Shown piece after piece: positions 54,656-63,938 of a stretch of 64,000 nucleotides of DNA; the first letter of the stretch is position 1, and each line of letters starts with the position of its first letter. The stretch is taken from contig NZ_JACHLJ010000001.1 of assembly GCF_014204545.1 (NCBI RefSeq), forward strand, positions 1-64,000. Reading direction: 5' to 3'. The notes under the pieces were generated by a model. It saw only the letters and a program-made list of their open reading frames with translations. It had not been told where the DNA came from and did not search any database. The position numbers and the translations under genes are program-made. Source of the stretch: Brevundimonas vesicularis. Lineage in GTDB: Bacteria; Pseudomonadota; Alphaproteobacteria; Caulobacterales; Caulobacteraceae.

Positions 54656-56689
54656 ATGATCCAGGACGTTCCTCCCCCCTTCACGCCCACCGCCTTGCCC
54701 GAGATCGTCGTCACCGCCGCGCGTCTACCGCCGGCGGCGGCCGATGCTGCGTTTTCGGTGGTGCGTATCGATCAGGCGGTGCTGTCGCGGTCGTCGCGTC
54801 TGGACGAGGCGTTGCGGTCCGTGCCGGCGGTGTCGCTGTTTCGACGCACCAGCAGCGCGGCGGCCAATCCGACCACGCAGGGGATTTCGCTGAGGGCCAT
54901 TGCGCCGTCCGGGGCGGGACGGACGCTGGTGCTGCTGGACGGCGTGCCGCTGAACGATCCGTTCGGGGGCTGGGTCATCTGGTCCCAGGCGACACCGGAA
55001 TCGCTGGAGAGCCTGGATGTGATTCGCGGGGCGGGCTCGGGCCCCTATGGCGCGGGCGCGCTGACGGGCACGATCACCCTGCGTGAACGCGCGAAAGGCG
55101 GAGCGCTGGATGTGTCCGCGTCCGAGCGCGGCGGACTGCGGGCGGCAGGGTCGGCGTCCACGCGCGTGGGGGCGGTGGCGGTGACGTTGAGCGGGTTGCG
55201 TGAAGTCAGCGACGGCTATGTGCCGGTGCGCGGGCCGGCGGCCGGGGCGGCGGATACGCCGCTGGATCTCGACAGCCGAAGTGCAGCGCTGCGGGTCGAT
55301 ACGGCCTTGGGACAGGCGAACTTATCAGTTAGGGCGGCGACCTGGGAAGAGGATCGTGGATCGGGTCTGGCCGGAACGCGCGCCAACGCCAGCGGGCACA
55401 GCCTGAGCGCCACGGCGGCGCAGGCGCCGACGGCCGACGGCTATGGCTGGCGGCTGCAGGCATGGCGTATCGACAGCAATCTGGCCAACAGTTCGGCCTC
55501 GGTGTCGGCCGACCGCTCGACGACGACGCCGGCCAACGACCAGTTCAAGACGCCCGCGACGGGATGGGGACTGAACGCGGCGCTGCGCCGTCGCATGGCG
55601 GAGTTCGCGGGCGGACGGCTGGAGTGGGAGCTGGGCGCCGATGCGCGCTTCAACGACGGCGAAACCAATGAACTGTTCAGCAATCCGACAGGGGCCGGCT
55701 TTACCCGTATTCGGCGTGCGGGCGGGGAGACGGCGGTTGCTGGCGCCTATGTCGATGCGTCCTGGAGCGCGGCCGACTGGCTGGTGGCTGGCGGACTGCG
55801 GGTGGATCGGTGGGAGAATACGGGCGGATTCCGTCAGGAGAACACCCTGGCGACCGGCGCCGTCCTGTTGAACGAAAGCGACCCGGATCGGTCGGGCGAG
55901 GTGGTCAGTGCGCGTTTGGCGGTGCGGCGTGATCTGGGCGGCGGCTATGCGGCGCGGGCGGCGGCCTATTCCGGGTTTAGGCCCGCCACGTTGAACGAAC
56001 TGCATCGGCCATTCCGCGTCGGCAACGACATCACCGAGGCCAACGCCGCCCTGACGCCGGAGACGCTGAAGGGCGTGGAAACAGGCGTGGCCTTCGACCG
56101 CGAGGGCGTGCGTTGGGGCGCGTCGGTGTTTTGGAATCAGATCGAGGACGCTATCGTCAATGTGACGCTCGGGTCCGGGCCGGCGACCTTCCCGCGCGCC
56201 GGGTTCGTGCCGGCGGGCGGGGTGCTGCGCCAGCGCCAGAACGCGGGCATTATCGACGCCTGGGGCGTGGAAGTTGCTGGGACGCTGGACCTGTCGTCAG
56301 CCGTGTCGCTGAACGCCGCTGCGTCTTGGACCGACGCCGAGATCGACGGCGGATCGTCCGCCGCGCAGCTGACCGGCTTGCGTCCCGCACAGGCGCCGGA
56401 ATGGAGCGCGACGGCTGGGCTGGATTGGCGCGCGACCGATCGGCTGACTCTGGCCCTGGCGGCACGTTATGAATCGAGCCGGTTCGACGACGACCTGAAC
56501 AGCCGGGTGCTGGACGCCGCCGTGACGCTGGATGCGCGAGGGGAGTGGGCCTTCACGCCGAACGCGACCCTCTGGATGGCGGCGGATAATCTGTTCGACG
56601 AGGATGTCGAGGTGTCGGAAACGGGCACGGGCGTCGCCGGATACGGCCCGCCGCGAACGCTCAGCATCGGTTTGCGGTTGAGCTATTGA
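54656..56689 (+). CDS. TonB-dependent receptor, no visible signal peptide
   Basis: This 677-residue receptor has a TonB box (EIVVTAARL, about 15-23). The plug contains LDEALRSVPAVSLFRRTSSA and TLVLLDGVPLNDPFGGWV. The barrel ends PRTLSIGLRLSY. The ATG at 54656 leaves only about 14 residues before the TonB box and none is hydrophobic. I found no in-frame signal sequence in the 120 bases upstream. Either the start or the 5' end is damaged, or export uses another route. It may transport cobalamin-type or iron ligands, but this is not determinable. Confidence 0.82.
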   Translation: MIQDVPPPFTPTALPEIVVTAARLPPAAADAAFSVVRIDQAVLSRSSRLDEALRSVPAVSLFRRTSSAAANPTTQGISLRAIAPSGAGRTLVLLDGVPLNDPFGGWVIWSQATPESLESLDVIRGAGSGPYGAGALTGTITLRERAKGGALDVSASERGGLRAAGSASTRVGAVAVTLSGLREVSDGYVPVRGPAAGAADTPLDLDSRSAALRVDTALGQANLSVRAATWEEDRGSGLAGTRANASGHSLSATAAQAPTADGYGWRLQAWRIDSNLANSSASVSADRSTTTPANDQFKTPATGWGLNAALRRRMAEFAGGRLEWELGADARFNDGETNELFSNPTGAGFTRIRRAGGETAVAGAYVDASWSAADWLVAGGLRVDRWENTGGFRQENTLATGAVLLNESDPDRSGEVVSARLAVRRDLGGGYAARAAAYSGFRPATLNELHRPFRVGNDITEANAALTPETLKGVETGVAFDREGVRWGASVFWNQIEDAIVNVTLGSGPATFPRAGFVPAGGVLRQRQNAGIIDAWGVEVAGTLDLSSAVSLNAAASWTDAEIDGGSSAAQLTGLRPAQAPEWSATAGLDWRATDRLTLALAARYESSRFDDDLNSRVLDAAVTLDARGEWAFTPNATLWMAADNLFDEDVEVSETGTGVAGYGPPRTLSIGLRLSY

Positions 56690-56852
56690 GGGCGCTGACC
56701 GGCAGACTTTTCGACCAGGTTTTTGCGCGACGCACAGATTTCGTCCGCCTGACGGGTGAAATTGACCTTCAATGCTGTTGCGCGAGGGCGCTGGCGCGCT
56801 AAGCGCTAAAGGTGGTCGATCCACGGCCGCAGATCCCAACGACGAGCCTGTC

Positions 56853-58061
56853 ATGCCCGAAGAATTCTACCGCATGAAGCGGTTGCCGCCCTATGTCATC
56901 GCCGAGACCAATGCGATGCGCGCGGCGGCCCGTGCGGCAGGCGAGGACGTGATTGACCTGGGGATGGGCAACCCCGACCTGCCGCCGCCGCAGCATGTGA
57001 TCGACAAGCTGATCGAGGTGGCCAGGAAACCCGACGCCCACGGCTATTCGGCGTCACGCGGCATCCCCGGCCTGCGCCGCGCCCAGGCCAACTATTACGG
57101 TCGCCGCTTCGGCGTCGATGTGGATCCCGAAACCGAGGTGATCGTCACCATGGGCTCCAAGGAGGGGCTGGCCAGCCTGGCTACCGCCATCACCGAGCCG
57201 GGCGACGTGATCCTGGCGCCCAATCCGTCCTATCCGATCCATACGTTCGGCTTCATCATCGCCGGCGCAGCAATCCGCAGCGTGCCGACCACGCCGGACG
57301 AGAAATATTTCGAGGCGCTGGAGCGGGCCATGGCCTTCACCGTGCCCCGGCCCAAGATCCTCGTGATGAACTATCCGTCGAACCCGACGGCGGAGACGGT
57401 CGATCTGGCCTTCTATGAACGCGTCGTGGACTTCGCCAAGGCGAACGATCTGTGGATCATCAGCGATCTGGCCTATTCGGAGCTCTATTACGACGGCAAG
57501 CCGACGGTCTCCATCTTGCAGGTTCCGGGCGCTAAGGACGTGGCGATCGAGTTCACCTCCCTGTCCAAGACCTACAGCATGGCGGGCTGGCGCATGGGGT
57601 TTGCGGTCGGCAACAAGACCCTGATCGCGGCGATGACGCGGGTGAAATCCTACCTCGACTACGGCGCCTTCACGCCGATCCAGGCGGCGGCGTGCGCGGC
57701 GCTGAACGGGCCGCAGGACATCGTCGAGCAGAACCGCAAACTCTATCATCGCCGCCGTGATGTGCTGGTCGAGAGTTTCGGCCGCGCGGGGTGGGACATT
57801 CCCAAACCCGCCGCCTCCATGTTCGCCTGGGCGCCCTTGCCGCCGGCGCTGAAGCATCTGGGCAGTCTGGAGTTTTCCAAGCAGTTGCTGACCCACGCCA
57901 AGGTCGCGGTCGCGGCGGGCGTCGGCTATGGCGAGAACGGCGAGGGCTTCGTGCGTATCGCCATGGTCGAGAACGAGCAGCGCATCCGCCAGGCCGCGCG
58001 CAACATCAAATCCTATCTGAAATCGCAGGGCGTCAATGTGCCGCCCAGCCGGGAAGACTGA
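56853..58061 (+). CDS. alaC: AlaC-type alanine/aspartate-family aminotransferase
   Basis: This 402-residue PLP enzyme of fold type I shows AlaC-like sequence throughout. It opens RLPPYVIAETNAMR, then has DLGMGNPDLPPPQHVIDKLI and GYSASRGIPGLRRA. The PLP lysine lies in SLSKTYSMAGWRMGF, and the tail has EFSKQLLTHAKVAVAAGVGY. AlaC makes alanine from pyruvate with glutamate as donor. The ATG at 56853 is where similarity starts; the upstream frame (from 56772) lacks support. Some relatives are labelled LL-diaminopimelate aminotransferase, a less likely alternative. Confidence 0.9.
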   Translation: MPEEFYRMKRLPPYVIAETNAMRAAARAAGEDVIDLGMGNPDLPPPQHVIDKLIEVARKPDAHGYSASRGIPGLRRAQANYYGRRFGVDVDPETEVIVTMGSKEGLASLATAITEPGDVILAPNPSYPIHTFGFIIAGAAIRSVPTTPDEKYFEALERAMAFTVPRPKILVMNYPSNPTAETVDLAFYERVVDFAKANDLWIISDLAYSELYYDGKPTVSILQVPGAKDVAIEFTSLSKTYSMAGWRMGFAVGNKTLIAAMTRVKSYLDYGAFTPIQAAACAALNGPQDIVEQNRKLYHRRRDVLVESFGRAGWDIPKPAASMFAWAPLPPALKHLGSLEFSKQLLTHAKVAVAAGVGYGENGEGFVRIAMVENEQRIRQAARNIKSYLKSQGVNVPPSRED

Positions 58062-58063
58062 CT

Positions 58064-59008
58064 ATGCCGTCTGGACTGATCGCGCTGCTGGACGACGTCG
58101 CCGGCATCGCAAAGCTGGCGGCCGCGTCGCTGGATGACGTGGGCGCGGCGGCCGGCAAGGCCTCGACCAAAGCCGCCGGCGTGGTGGTGGACGATGCGGC
58201 GGTGACGCCGCGCTATGTCATGGGCCTGTCGCCCAGCCGCGAGCTCCCGATCATCGGCAAGATCGCCCTGGGGTCGTTCCGCAACAAGCTGATCTTCATC
58301 CTGCCGGCGGCCCTGTTGCTGAGCGCCTTCGCGCCCTGGGCCATCACGCCGATCCTGATGTGCGGCGGGACATACCTGTGTTTCGAGGGGGCGGAGAAGC
58401 TGCTGGAGGCCCTGGGCCACGGCGGGCACGAGGACGCGGCGCCGATCATCGGCGATGCGGCGGCGCTGGAGAAGACCACGGTGGCGGGGGCGGTGCGGAC
58501 AGACCTGATCCTGTCGGGCGAGATCATGGCCATCGCCCTGGCCGATGTGGCGTCGCAGCCCATCCTGACCCAGGCGGCCGTGCTGGCGGTGGTCGGGATC
58601 GCCATGACGGTGGTCGTTTATGGCGCGGTCGGTTTGATCGTGAAGATGGACGACATCGGCCTGCATCTGGCCCAGCGGCCGAACGGCGGCGTGCGCGCCC
58701 TGGGTCGTGGCCTGGTCAAGGGCATGCCGGTGGTGATGAGCGCCCTGTCCGTGATCGGCACGGCGGCCATGCTGTGGGTCGGCGGCGGCATTCTGCTGCA
58801 CGGTTCCCATACGCTGGGGCTGCACTGGCCGGCCGAGCCGCTGGAGCATCTGGCGCAAGGCGTCGGCGCGGTGTTCGGACCCTTGGGCGGCGTCATGGGC
58901 TGGCTGACGACGGCGGTGGCCTCGGCCGTGATCGGGCTGATCGTCGGCGGGGTGGTGGTGCTGGTCCTGCATCAGGTCGCGCGCCTGCGCTCCAAGGAAT
59001 CGCACTAG
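58064..59008 (+). CDS. DUF808 family inner-membrane protein
   Basis: This 314-residue protein matches the DUF808/YedI family. It starts MPSGLIALLDDVAGIAKLAA and has GLSPSRELPIIGKIALGSFR. Several membrane helices follow (e.g. KLIFILPAALLLSAFAPWAI, IGLIVGGVVVLVLHQVA). It begins two bases after the aminotransferase stop and is probably co-transcribed. The biochemical role is unknown in any organism, as far as I know. Confidence 0.88.
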   Translation: MPSGLIALLDDVAGIAKLAAASLDDVGAAAGKASTKAAGVVVDDAAVTPRYVMGLSPSRELPIIGKIALGSFRNKLIFILPAALLLSAFAPWAITPILMCGGTYLCFEGAEKLLEALGHGGHEDAAPIIGDAAALEKTTVAGAVRTDLILSGEIMAIALADVASQPILTQAAVLAVVGIAMTVVVYGAVGLIVKMDDIGLHLAQRPNGGVRALGRGLVKGMPVVMSALSVIGTAAMLWVGGGILLHGSHTLGLHWPAEPLEHLAQGVGAVFGPLGGVMGWLTTAVASAVIGLIVGGVVVLVLHQVARLRSKESH

Positions 59009-59080
59009 GAGCGAGCCAGGCTGTCACGCGGGCGCCATCCGCGACAGCTAGAGGCCGCACGGCTGTTGTTGGAGTTGTTC

Positions 59081-60781
59081 ATGTCCCTGTCGCGTCACGC
59101 CGCCGCCGCGTGTCTGGGCGCCTTGTCGATCGCGGGCGCCGCCTGTGCGGGCGCGCCGGTCGCCCAGCCGGCGGTTCAGGGGGCCGCGCCTCAGGCATCG
59201 GCTGCGGCCCTGACGCCCAAACTGATCGTGACCATCGTAGTCGATCAGTTCAGCGCCAACCTCTTCAACCAGTATCGCAGCCGCTATACCAGCGGCCTGC
59301 GCCGGCTGGCCGACCAGGGACTGGTGTCGATCAACGGCTATCAGACCCACGGTCTGACCGAGACCTGCCCCGGCCACTCCACGGTTCTGACCGGCATGCA
59401 TCCTGCTGAGACCGGCATCCCCGCCAACGACTGGATCGACGGCAAGACCGGCAAGGAGGTCTATTGCCTGGCCGCGCCGCAGAACCATCTGGCGCACGGG
59501 CGTGACGACACCGACAATGGGCCGGTGGGACCGGATCAGCTGCGCGCGACGACGCTGGGCGACTGGCTGAAGGCCATCAGTCCCGACAGCAAGGTCATGG
59601 CGGTGTCGGGCAAGGATCGCGGGGCGATCAATCTGGCCGGTCATCAGGGGCAGGCCTTTTGGTTCACTGACGGGTTTGGACTGACCACATATGTCGAGCC
59701 GGGTCAGACGGCCGAGGCGAAGCTGGTGCCGATCGCGGCGTTCAACCGCGATTTCAACGCCTGGACGGCGGCGACGCCGACAGCCTGGGACTATCAGAAC
59801 GCGGACTGCCGGGCGCTGGTGGGGGAGTGGACCATTCGCGGCCAGACGTTCCATTCGGTGCTGCCGCCGGCGGGGCTGAAGTTCGACACCTCGCCGCTAC
59901 TGGACGAGCAGACGCTGAAGGCGGCGGCATATCTGCTGGACAGCCAGAAGCTGGGGCAGGGCACGTCAACCGACATGCTGGGCGTCAGCCTGTCGGCCAC
60001 CGACCGGATTGGCCATATGTACGGCACTCAAGGGCCGGAGATGTGCGAGCAAATGCACCGGCTGGATACGGCGCTGGGCGCATTCCTGGACAAGCTGGCC
60101 CAGATTCCGGGCGGCGCGCTGGTCGTGCTGACGGCCGACCACGGCGGTTCGGACTTCGTCGAGAGGCTGCATGAGCATGGCTATCCGCAGGCGCACCGCG
60201 CCGACACCGATGCGATCAAGGGCGTCAACGCCGCGCTGAAGGCGCGCTTCAATCTGGATGCCGATCCGCTGCAGTCCGGCGGAAGCGGCTGGATGGTCGC
60301 CGATGCGGATCACAGGTCGCTGCCCGATCCGTTGCGGACACAGGTGGCGGAGGCGGCGGTCGAGATGCTGCGCGCCCTGCCGGACGTGGCTTTCGCCGAG
60401 ACGCGCGACCGGCTGCTGGCAGAGCCTCTGCCGGACAGCCGTCAGCCGGAGATGATGACGGTGCGCGAGCGGATGCGGTTGTCGACCGTCGCGGAGCGAT
60501 CGCCCGATATCCAGTTCGCCTGGACCCAGAACACCACCTCGGGCGGCCGCGTCGGCTCGACCCTGGCCGGACACGGCACGCCGTGGGAATATGACCGGCG
60601 CGTGCCGATCATCTTCTGGTGGCCAGGCGCAAAAGCCGAGGAGCGGTTCCTGCCGATCCGGACCGTCGATATCGCCCCGACCCTCGCCCATGTGATCGGC
60701 GTCGCCGCGCCGCAGGTGGAGGGCCGGTGCATCGATCTGAACGGGTTTGCCGTGGCGGCTTGCGGGGCGGCGGCCAGATAA
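59081..60781 (+). CDS. Alkaline phosphatase (PafA/SPAP type)
   Basis: This 566-residue exported phosphatase has a signal peptide (AAACLGALSIAGAACAG). The nucleophile is threonine in GLTETCPGHSTVLTG, as in PafA and Sphingomonas SPAP. The supporting Asn is in IPANDWID and the Lys/Arg pair in VSGKDRGAI. Metal ligands lie in VVDQFSA, LTADHGGSDF and LAGHGTPWEYDRRVP. These enzymes release phosphate from many monoesters in the periplasm. ATG 59081 has ggag at good spacing. A TTG five codons upstream is less likely. Confidence 0.9.
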   Translation: MSLSRHAAAACLGALSIAGAACAGAPVAQPAVQGAAPQASAAALTPKLIVTIVVDQFSANLFNQYRSRYTSGLRRLADQGLVSINGYQTHGLTETCPGHSTVLTGMHPAETGIPANDWIDGKTGKEVYCLAAPQNHLAHGRDDTDNGPVGPDQLRATTLGDWLKAISPDSKVMAVSGKDRGAINLAGHQGQAFWFTDGFGLTTYVEPGQTAEAKLVPIAAFNRDFNAWTAATPTAWDYQNADCRALVGEWTIRGQTFHSVLPPAGLKFDTSPLLDEQTLKAAAYLLDSQKLGQGTSTDMLGVSLSATDRIGHMYGTQGPEMCEQMHRLDTALGAFLDKLAQIPGGALVVLTADHGGSDFVERLHEHGYPQAHRADTDAIKGVNAALKARFNLDADPLQSGGSGWMVADADHRSLPDPLRTQVAEAAVEMLRALPDVAFAETRDRLLAEPLPDSRQPEMMTVRERMRLSTVAERSPDIQFAWTQNTTSGGRVGSTLAGHGTPWEYDRRVPIIFWWPGAKAEERFLPIRTVDIAPTLAHVIGVAAPQVEGRCIDLNGFAVAACGAAAR

Positions 60782-60917
60782 ACTCCTGTTTCCGGCCGTC
60801 AACTCGTGTTTCCTGAGGGGAAGGCGGCCTTACGCAGCGCGGGTTTCGTTGGCAGAAGAGGGCGAAATCGCCCAGGCGGCCCCGTTTTGCCGTCCGAGAG
60901 AGCCAACAGGAAACGTC

Positions 60918-62363
60918 ATGAACCGAGCCCGTCGCGCGCGCATCGTCGCCACCCTGGGACCCGCCAGCCGTGCGCCCAGCACCGTCAAGGCGCTGGCCCA
61001 GGCGGGGGTGGACGTCTTCCGCCTGAACTTCAGCCACGGTTCGCATGAGGATCACGCCGCCGCGTTGAAGGCGGTGCGCGGCGCCGAAATGGCCCTGCAG
61101 CGTCCGCTGGGCGTGTTGGCCGACCTTCAAGGGCCCAAGCTGCGTTTGGGCCGGTTTAAGGACGTCGAGATCTCGGTCAAGCCGGGCCACACCATGCGTT
61201 TCGATCTGGACCCGACGCCCGGCGACGAGACGCGGGTGCAGATGCCGCATCCCGAAATCTTCAAGGCGCTGCGCAAAGGCATGCTGTTGCTTCTGGACGA
61301 CGGCCGGGTGCGGCTGCGTGTGGGCGAGCGAACTGACGAGTGGGCCGATGTGACGGTTGAGAGCGGCTCGAAGCTGTCGGACCGCAAGGGCGTGGCGGTG
61401 CCGGAGGCGGTGATCCCGGTCTCGGCCCTGACGCCGAAAGATCGTGAAGACTTGGCCTTCGCCCTGCGGATGGGCGTGGACTGGGTGGCGCTCAGCTTCG
61501 TGCAGAAGCCCGAGGACATGGCCGAGCTGAAGCGGATCGTGAATGGTCAGGCGGCCTGCCTCGCCAAGATCGAGAAGCCGGCGGCGCTGGCCGATCTGGA
61601 AGCCATCCTGGACTATTGCGACGGGGTGATGGTGGCGCGCGGCGATCTGGGCGTCGAGCTGGATCCCGAGGATGTGCCTGTGGCGCAAAAGCAGATCGTG
61701 CGCGCGGCCCGCAATCGCGGGGTGCCGGTGATCGTGGCGACCCAGATGCTGGAATCCATGACCAGCGCCCCGGCCCCGACCCGCGCCGAGGCGACTGATG
61801 TGGCCAATGCGGTCTATGAGGGTGCGGACGCCCTGATGCTGTCGGCCGAAACGGCGTCGGGCGACTATCCGCTGGAATCCGTGGGTATCATGAGCCGGAT
61901 CATCGAGCGGGTCGAACGCGATCCGATGTGGCCCAGCCTGATGGGCGCCGAGCACGCCGGCATGGACGAGCATGATGTGGACGCCCTGGTCGGGGCGGCG
62001 CGCATGGCGGCGAATGCGCCCTCGACCGGCTGTCTGGTGGTGTTCACGACCTTGGGCGGCACGGCGCGGCGGATGGCGCGCGAACGGCCGCTGAAGCCGA
62101 TCCTGGTGCTGACGCCTAATCCCAACACCGCGCGCCGGCTGGCCCTGGTCTGGGGGCTGGAGCCGCGTCTGGGCGAGCAGCCGGACTCGCTGGAGGCCGT
62201 GACGGACGACGCCGTCAACAGCGCGGTCAAATATGGTCTGGCCGAGCCGGGCCAGCGCATCCTGATCCTGGCGGGCACGCCGTTCGGGGCGCCGGGCGCG
62301 GCCAATCTGCTGCGACTGGCCCACGCGCCAGCGGCGACGTCGAAGGGCCGCAAGAAGAGCTAG
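60918..62363 (+). CDS. pyk: Pyruvate kinase
   Basis: This 481-residue glycolytic enzyme makes pyruvate and ATP from phosphoenolpyruvate and ADP. Motifs: RIVATLGPASRAPSTVKALA, FRLNFSHGSHEDH, LADLQGPKLRLG, LAKIEKPAALADLEAI (active-site Lys), VMVARGDLGVELDPEDVPV and MLESMTSAPAPTRAE. The C-terminal allosteric domain ends near APAATSKGRKKS. ATG 60918 is preceded by aggaaa. Its stop overlaps the stop of the convergent oxidoreductase gene in the palindrome ctag. Confidence 0.96.
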   Translation: MNRARRARIVATLGPASRAPSTVKALAQAGVDVFRLNFSHGSHEDHAAALKAVRGAEMALQRPLGVLADLQGPKLRLGRFKDVEISVKPGHTMRFDLDPTPGDETRVQMPHPEIFKALRKGMLLLLDDGRVRLRVGERTDEWADVTVESGSKLSDRKGVAVPEAVIPVSALTPKDREDLAFALRMGVDWVALSFVQKPEDMAELKRIVNGQAACLAKIEKPAALADLEAILDYCDGVMVARGDLGVELDPEDVPVAQKQIVRAARNRGVPVIVATQMLESMTSAPAPTRAEATDVANAVYEGADALMLSAETASGDYPLESVGIMSRIIERVERDPMWPSLMGAEHAGMDEHDVDALVGAARMAANAPSTGCLVVFTTLGGTARRMARERPLKPILVLTPNPNTARRLALVWGLEPRLGEQPDSLEAVTDDAVNSAVKYGLAEPGQRILILAGTPFGAPGAANLLRLAHAPAATSKGRKKS

Positions 62364-63397
62364 AGAGCGATCTCGCGCCCCTCGGCCGCGCTGCGCAGTC
62401 CGGCGTCGATAATCCGCATGACGACCAGGGCCTGATCCGCCGTCACCGGCGGCGGGCCTTCCCCGCGAATGGCGTCGCGCATGGCGGCGTAGAAGGCGGG
62501 ATAGTCGCCGCGCTCCGGCGTCGGAGTGGTGCGGACGGTCTCGCCCTCGATCTGTTTCGTCAGGACGCCGGGCGACGGGTCCAGGCCCCAGTCGGCGTCG
62601 CCGGGACGCAGTCCCGCCTTGGACTGGCCCTCCTGGGCGTCGAGGCCGTGCTTGATGAAGCTGCCGCCCGTGCCGTGGACGACGTAGCGCAGGCTGGATT
62701 CGGCCGCGAGGTGGCTCATGTTCAGGATGACCCGCAGCCGGTCGTAGCGCAGCAGGACGTGGGCGTAGTCGATGGCGGTCGCGCCCTGGCGCTGGGCCTG
62801 CAGATCGGCGTAGACGCCCAGCGGCGGGCCGAACAGCTGCACCGCCTGATCGATCAGGTGCGGCCCCAGATCGGCCCAGACGCCGCCGTCCCGCTTGTCC
62901 TTCCAGCGGTCGGTCACGGTCGGGCGGAAACGGTCGTAGTGGCTTTCGAACACGGCGATCTCGCCCAGCTCGCCCTCGGCGATCAGGCGGCGCAGGGTCA
63001 GGAAGTCGGCGTCCCAACGACGGTTCTGGAAGACGCTGAACACGCCGCGCGATGCGGCCGCGACGGCGGCGACCGCCTCGGCATCGGCGAGCGTCACCGC
63101 AAAGGGCTTGTCCACCACCACCGACTTGCCGGCCTTCAGCGCCGCGATCGACTGTTCGGCGTGCAGGGCGTCGGGGGTGGCGACGACGATCAGACGGATG
63201 TCGTCGCGGGCGAGCGCCGCGTTCAGGTCGGGCAGGACCTCGACATCGGGCAGGTCGGCGTGAACCGCGTCAGGGCGCGATGAGACCACCGCCGCCAGGC
63301 TCAAGCCCGGCGTGGCCTCGATCAACGGCGCGTGGAAGGTCTGGCCCGCCAGGCCGTAGCCGACGACGGCGACGCCGATGGGAGGATGTGAGGTCAT
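62360..63397 (-). CDS. Gfo/Idh/MocA-family oxidoreductase
   Basis: This 345-residue NAD(P)-dependent enzyme has the Rossmann motif IGVAVVGYGLAGQTFHAPLI. The EKP-type catalytic segment reads SVVVDKPFAVTLADAEAV. The substrate half has FQNRRWDADFLTLRRLIAEG. Typical substrates are sugars or inositols; the RRWD segment is common in the YdgJ-like subgroup. I start it at 63397, where similarity begins, two bases after the upstream lipoprotein stop, so the two genes form an operon. Confidence 0.9.
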   Translation of the reverse strand: MTSHPPIGVAVVGYGLAGQTFHAPLIEATPGLSLAAVVSSRPDAVHADLPDVEVLPDLNAALARDDIRLIVVATPDALHAEQSIAALKAGKSVVVDKPFAVTLADAEAVAAVAAASRGVFSVFQNRRWDADFLTLRRLIAEGELGEIAVFESHYDRFRPTVTDRWKDKRDGGVWADLGPHLIDQAVQLFGPPLGVYADLQAQRQGATAIDYAHVLLRYDRLRVILNMSHLAAESSLRYVVHGTGGSFIKHGLDAQEGQSKAGLRPGDADWGLDPSPGVLTKQIEGETVRTTPTPERGDYPAFYAAMRDAIRGEGPPPVTADQALVVMRIIDAGLRSAAEGREIAL

Positions 63398-63398
63398 G

Positions 63399-63938
63399 TC
63401 AATGCGGCCAGCGTTCCGTGAGGACCTCCGCCTTACCATCTCTGACGCGGACTTCCATGGCGGGCTCGGCCGGCTGGCCGACGGCGAACAGTTCGTAGAT
63501 CACGCTGCCGTCCATCTGACGGCTTTCGATGATGCGTTCGGGGGCGAAGGCGCCGGTCGCGGCGCGGGCGGTGGCCTGGACGGCCTGGGGCATGTCGGCG
63601 AAGGCGACGTCGCGTTGGATTTCCACAACCTCGAACCGGTCGCCGGTCTGCTGGATGTCCAGTTCGACCTCGGACCCGTCCGGCCGGGCGCCTTCGACGT
63701 CGTAATAGACGCGGCCCTCGCGTTCCTTTCGTTCGACCTCGGCGACGGTCATGCCCGACACGGTCTGCTGGACAAGCGCCGTCAGGGCGGGGGGCAGGTC
63801 GGCAGGCGACACGTCGGAGATCTGGGTTTCAGGGCCGGGCGGCAGGGCCGTCGGCGCGGCGTCGGCCTTGTCTTCTTGCGGGGGTGAACAGGCGCCCAGC
63901 ACGGCGGCTGCGGCGATGGCGAAAAGAGCGTGCTTCAT
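63399..63938 (-). CDS. Small lipoprotein with PepSY-like region
   Basis: This 179-residue exported protein has a lipoprotein signal (MKHALFAIAAAAVLGACSPP, lipid-anchor Cys 17). After a Pro/Ala-rich linker, the region LVQQTVSGMTVAEVERKERE then RVYYDVEGARPDGSEVELDI looks like a PepSY-type fold. A second similar half (AFAPERIIESRQMDGSVIYE) may repeat the fold. PepSY-like proteins often modulate proteases or other periplasmic enzymes; no partner is evident here. It is followed by the oxidoreductase gene after two bases. Confidence 0.7.
   Translation of the reverse strand: MKHALFAIAAAAVLGACSPPQEDKADAAPTALPPGPETQISDVSPADLPPALTALVQQTVSGMTVAEVERKEREGRVYYDVEGARPDGSEVELDIQQTGDRFEVVEIQRDVAFADMPQAVQATARAATGAFAPERIIESRQMDGSVIYELFAVGQPAEPAMEVRVRDGKAEVLTERWPH

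Noticed and set aside
60609..63017. Very long minus-strand open frame (about 800 codons) opposite pyruvate kinase
   Set aside because: It is antisense to a textbook pyk gene, is extremely Arg/His/Gly-rich and shows no domain; it arises from GC-rich codon bias.
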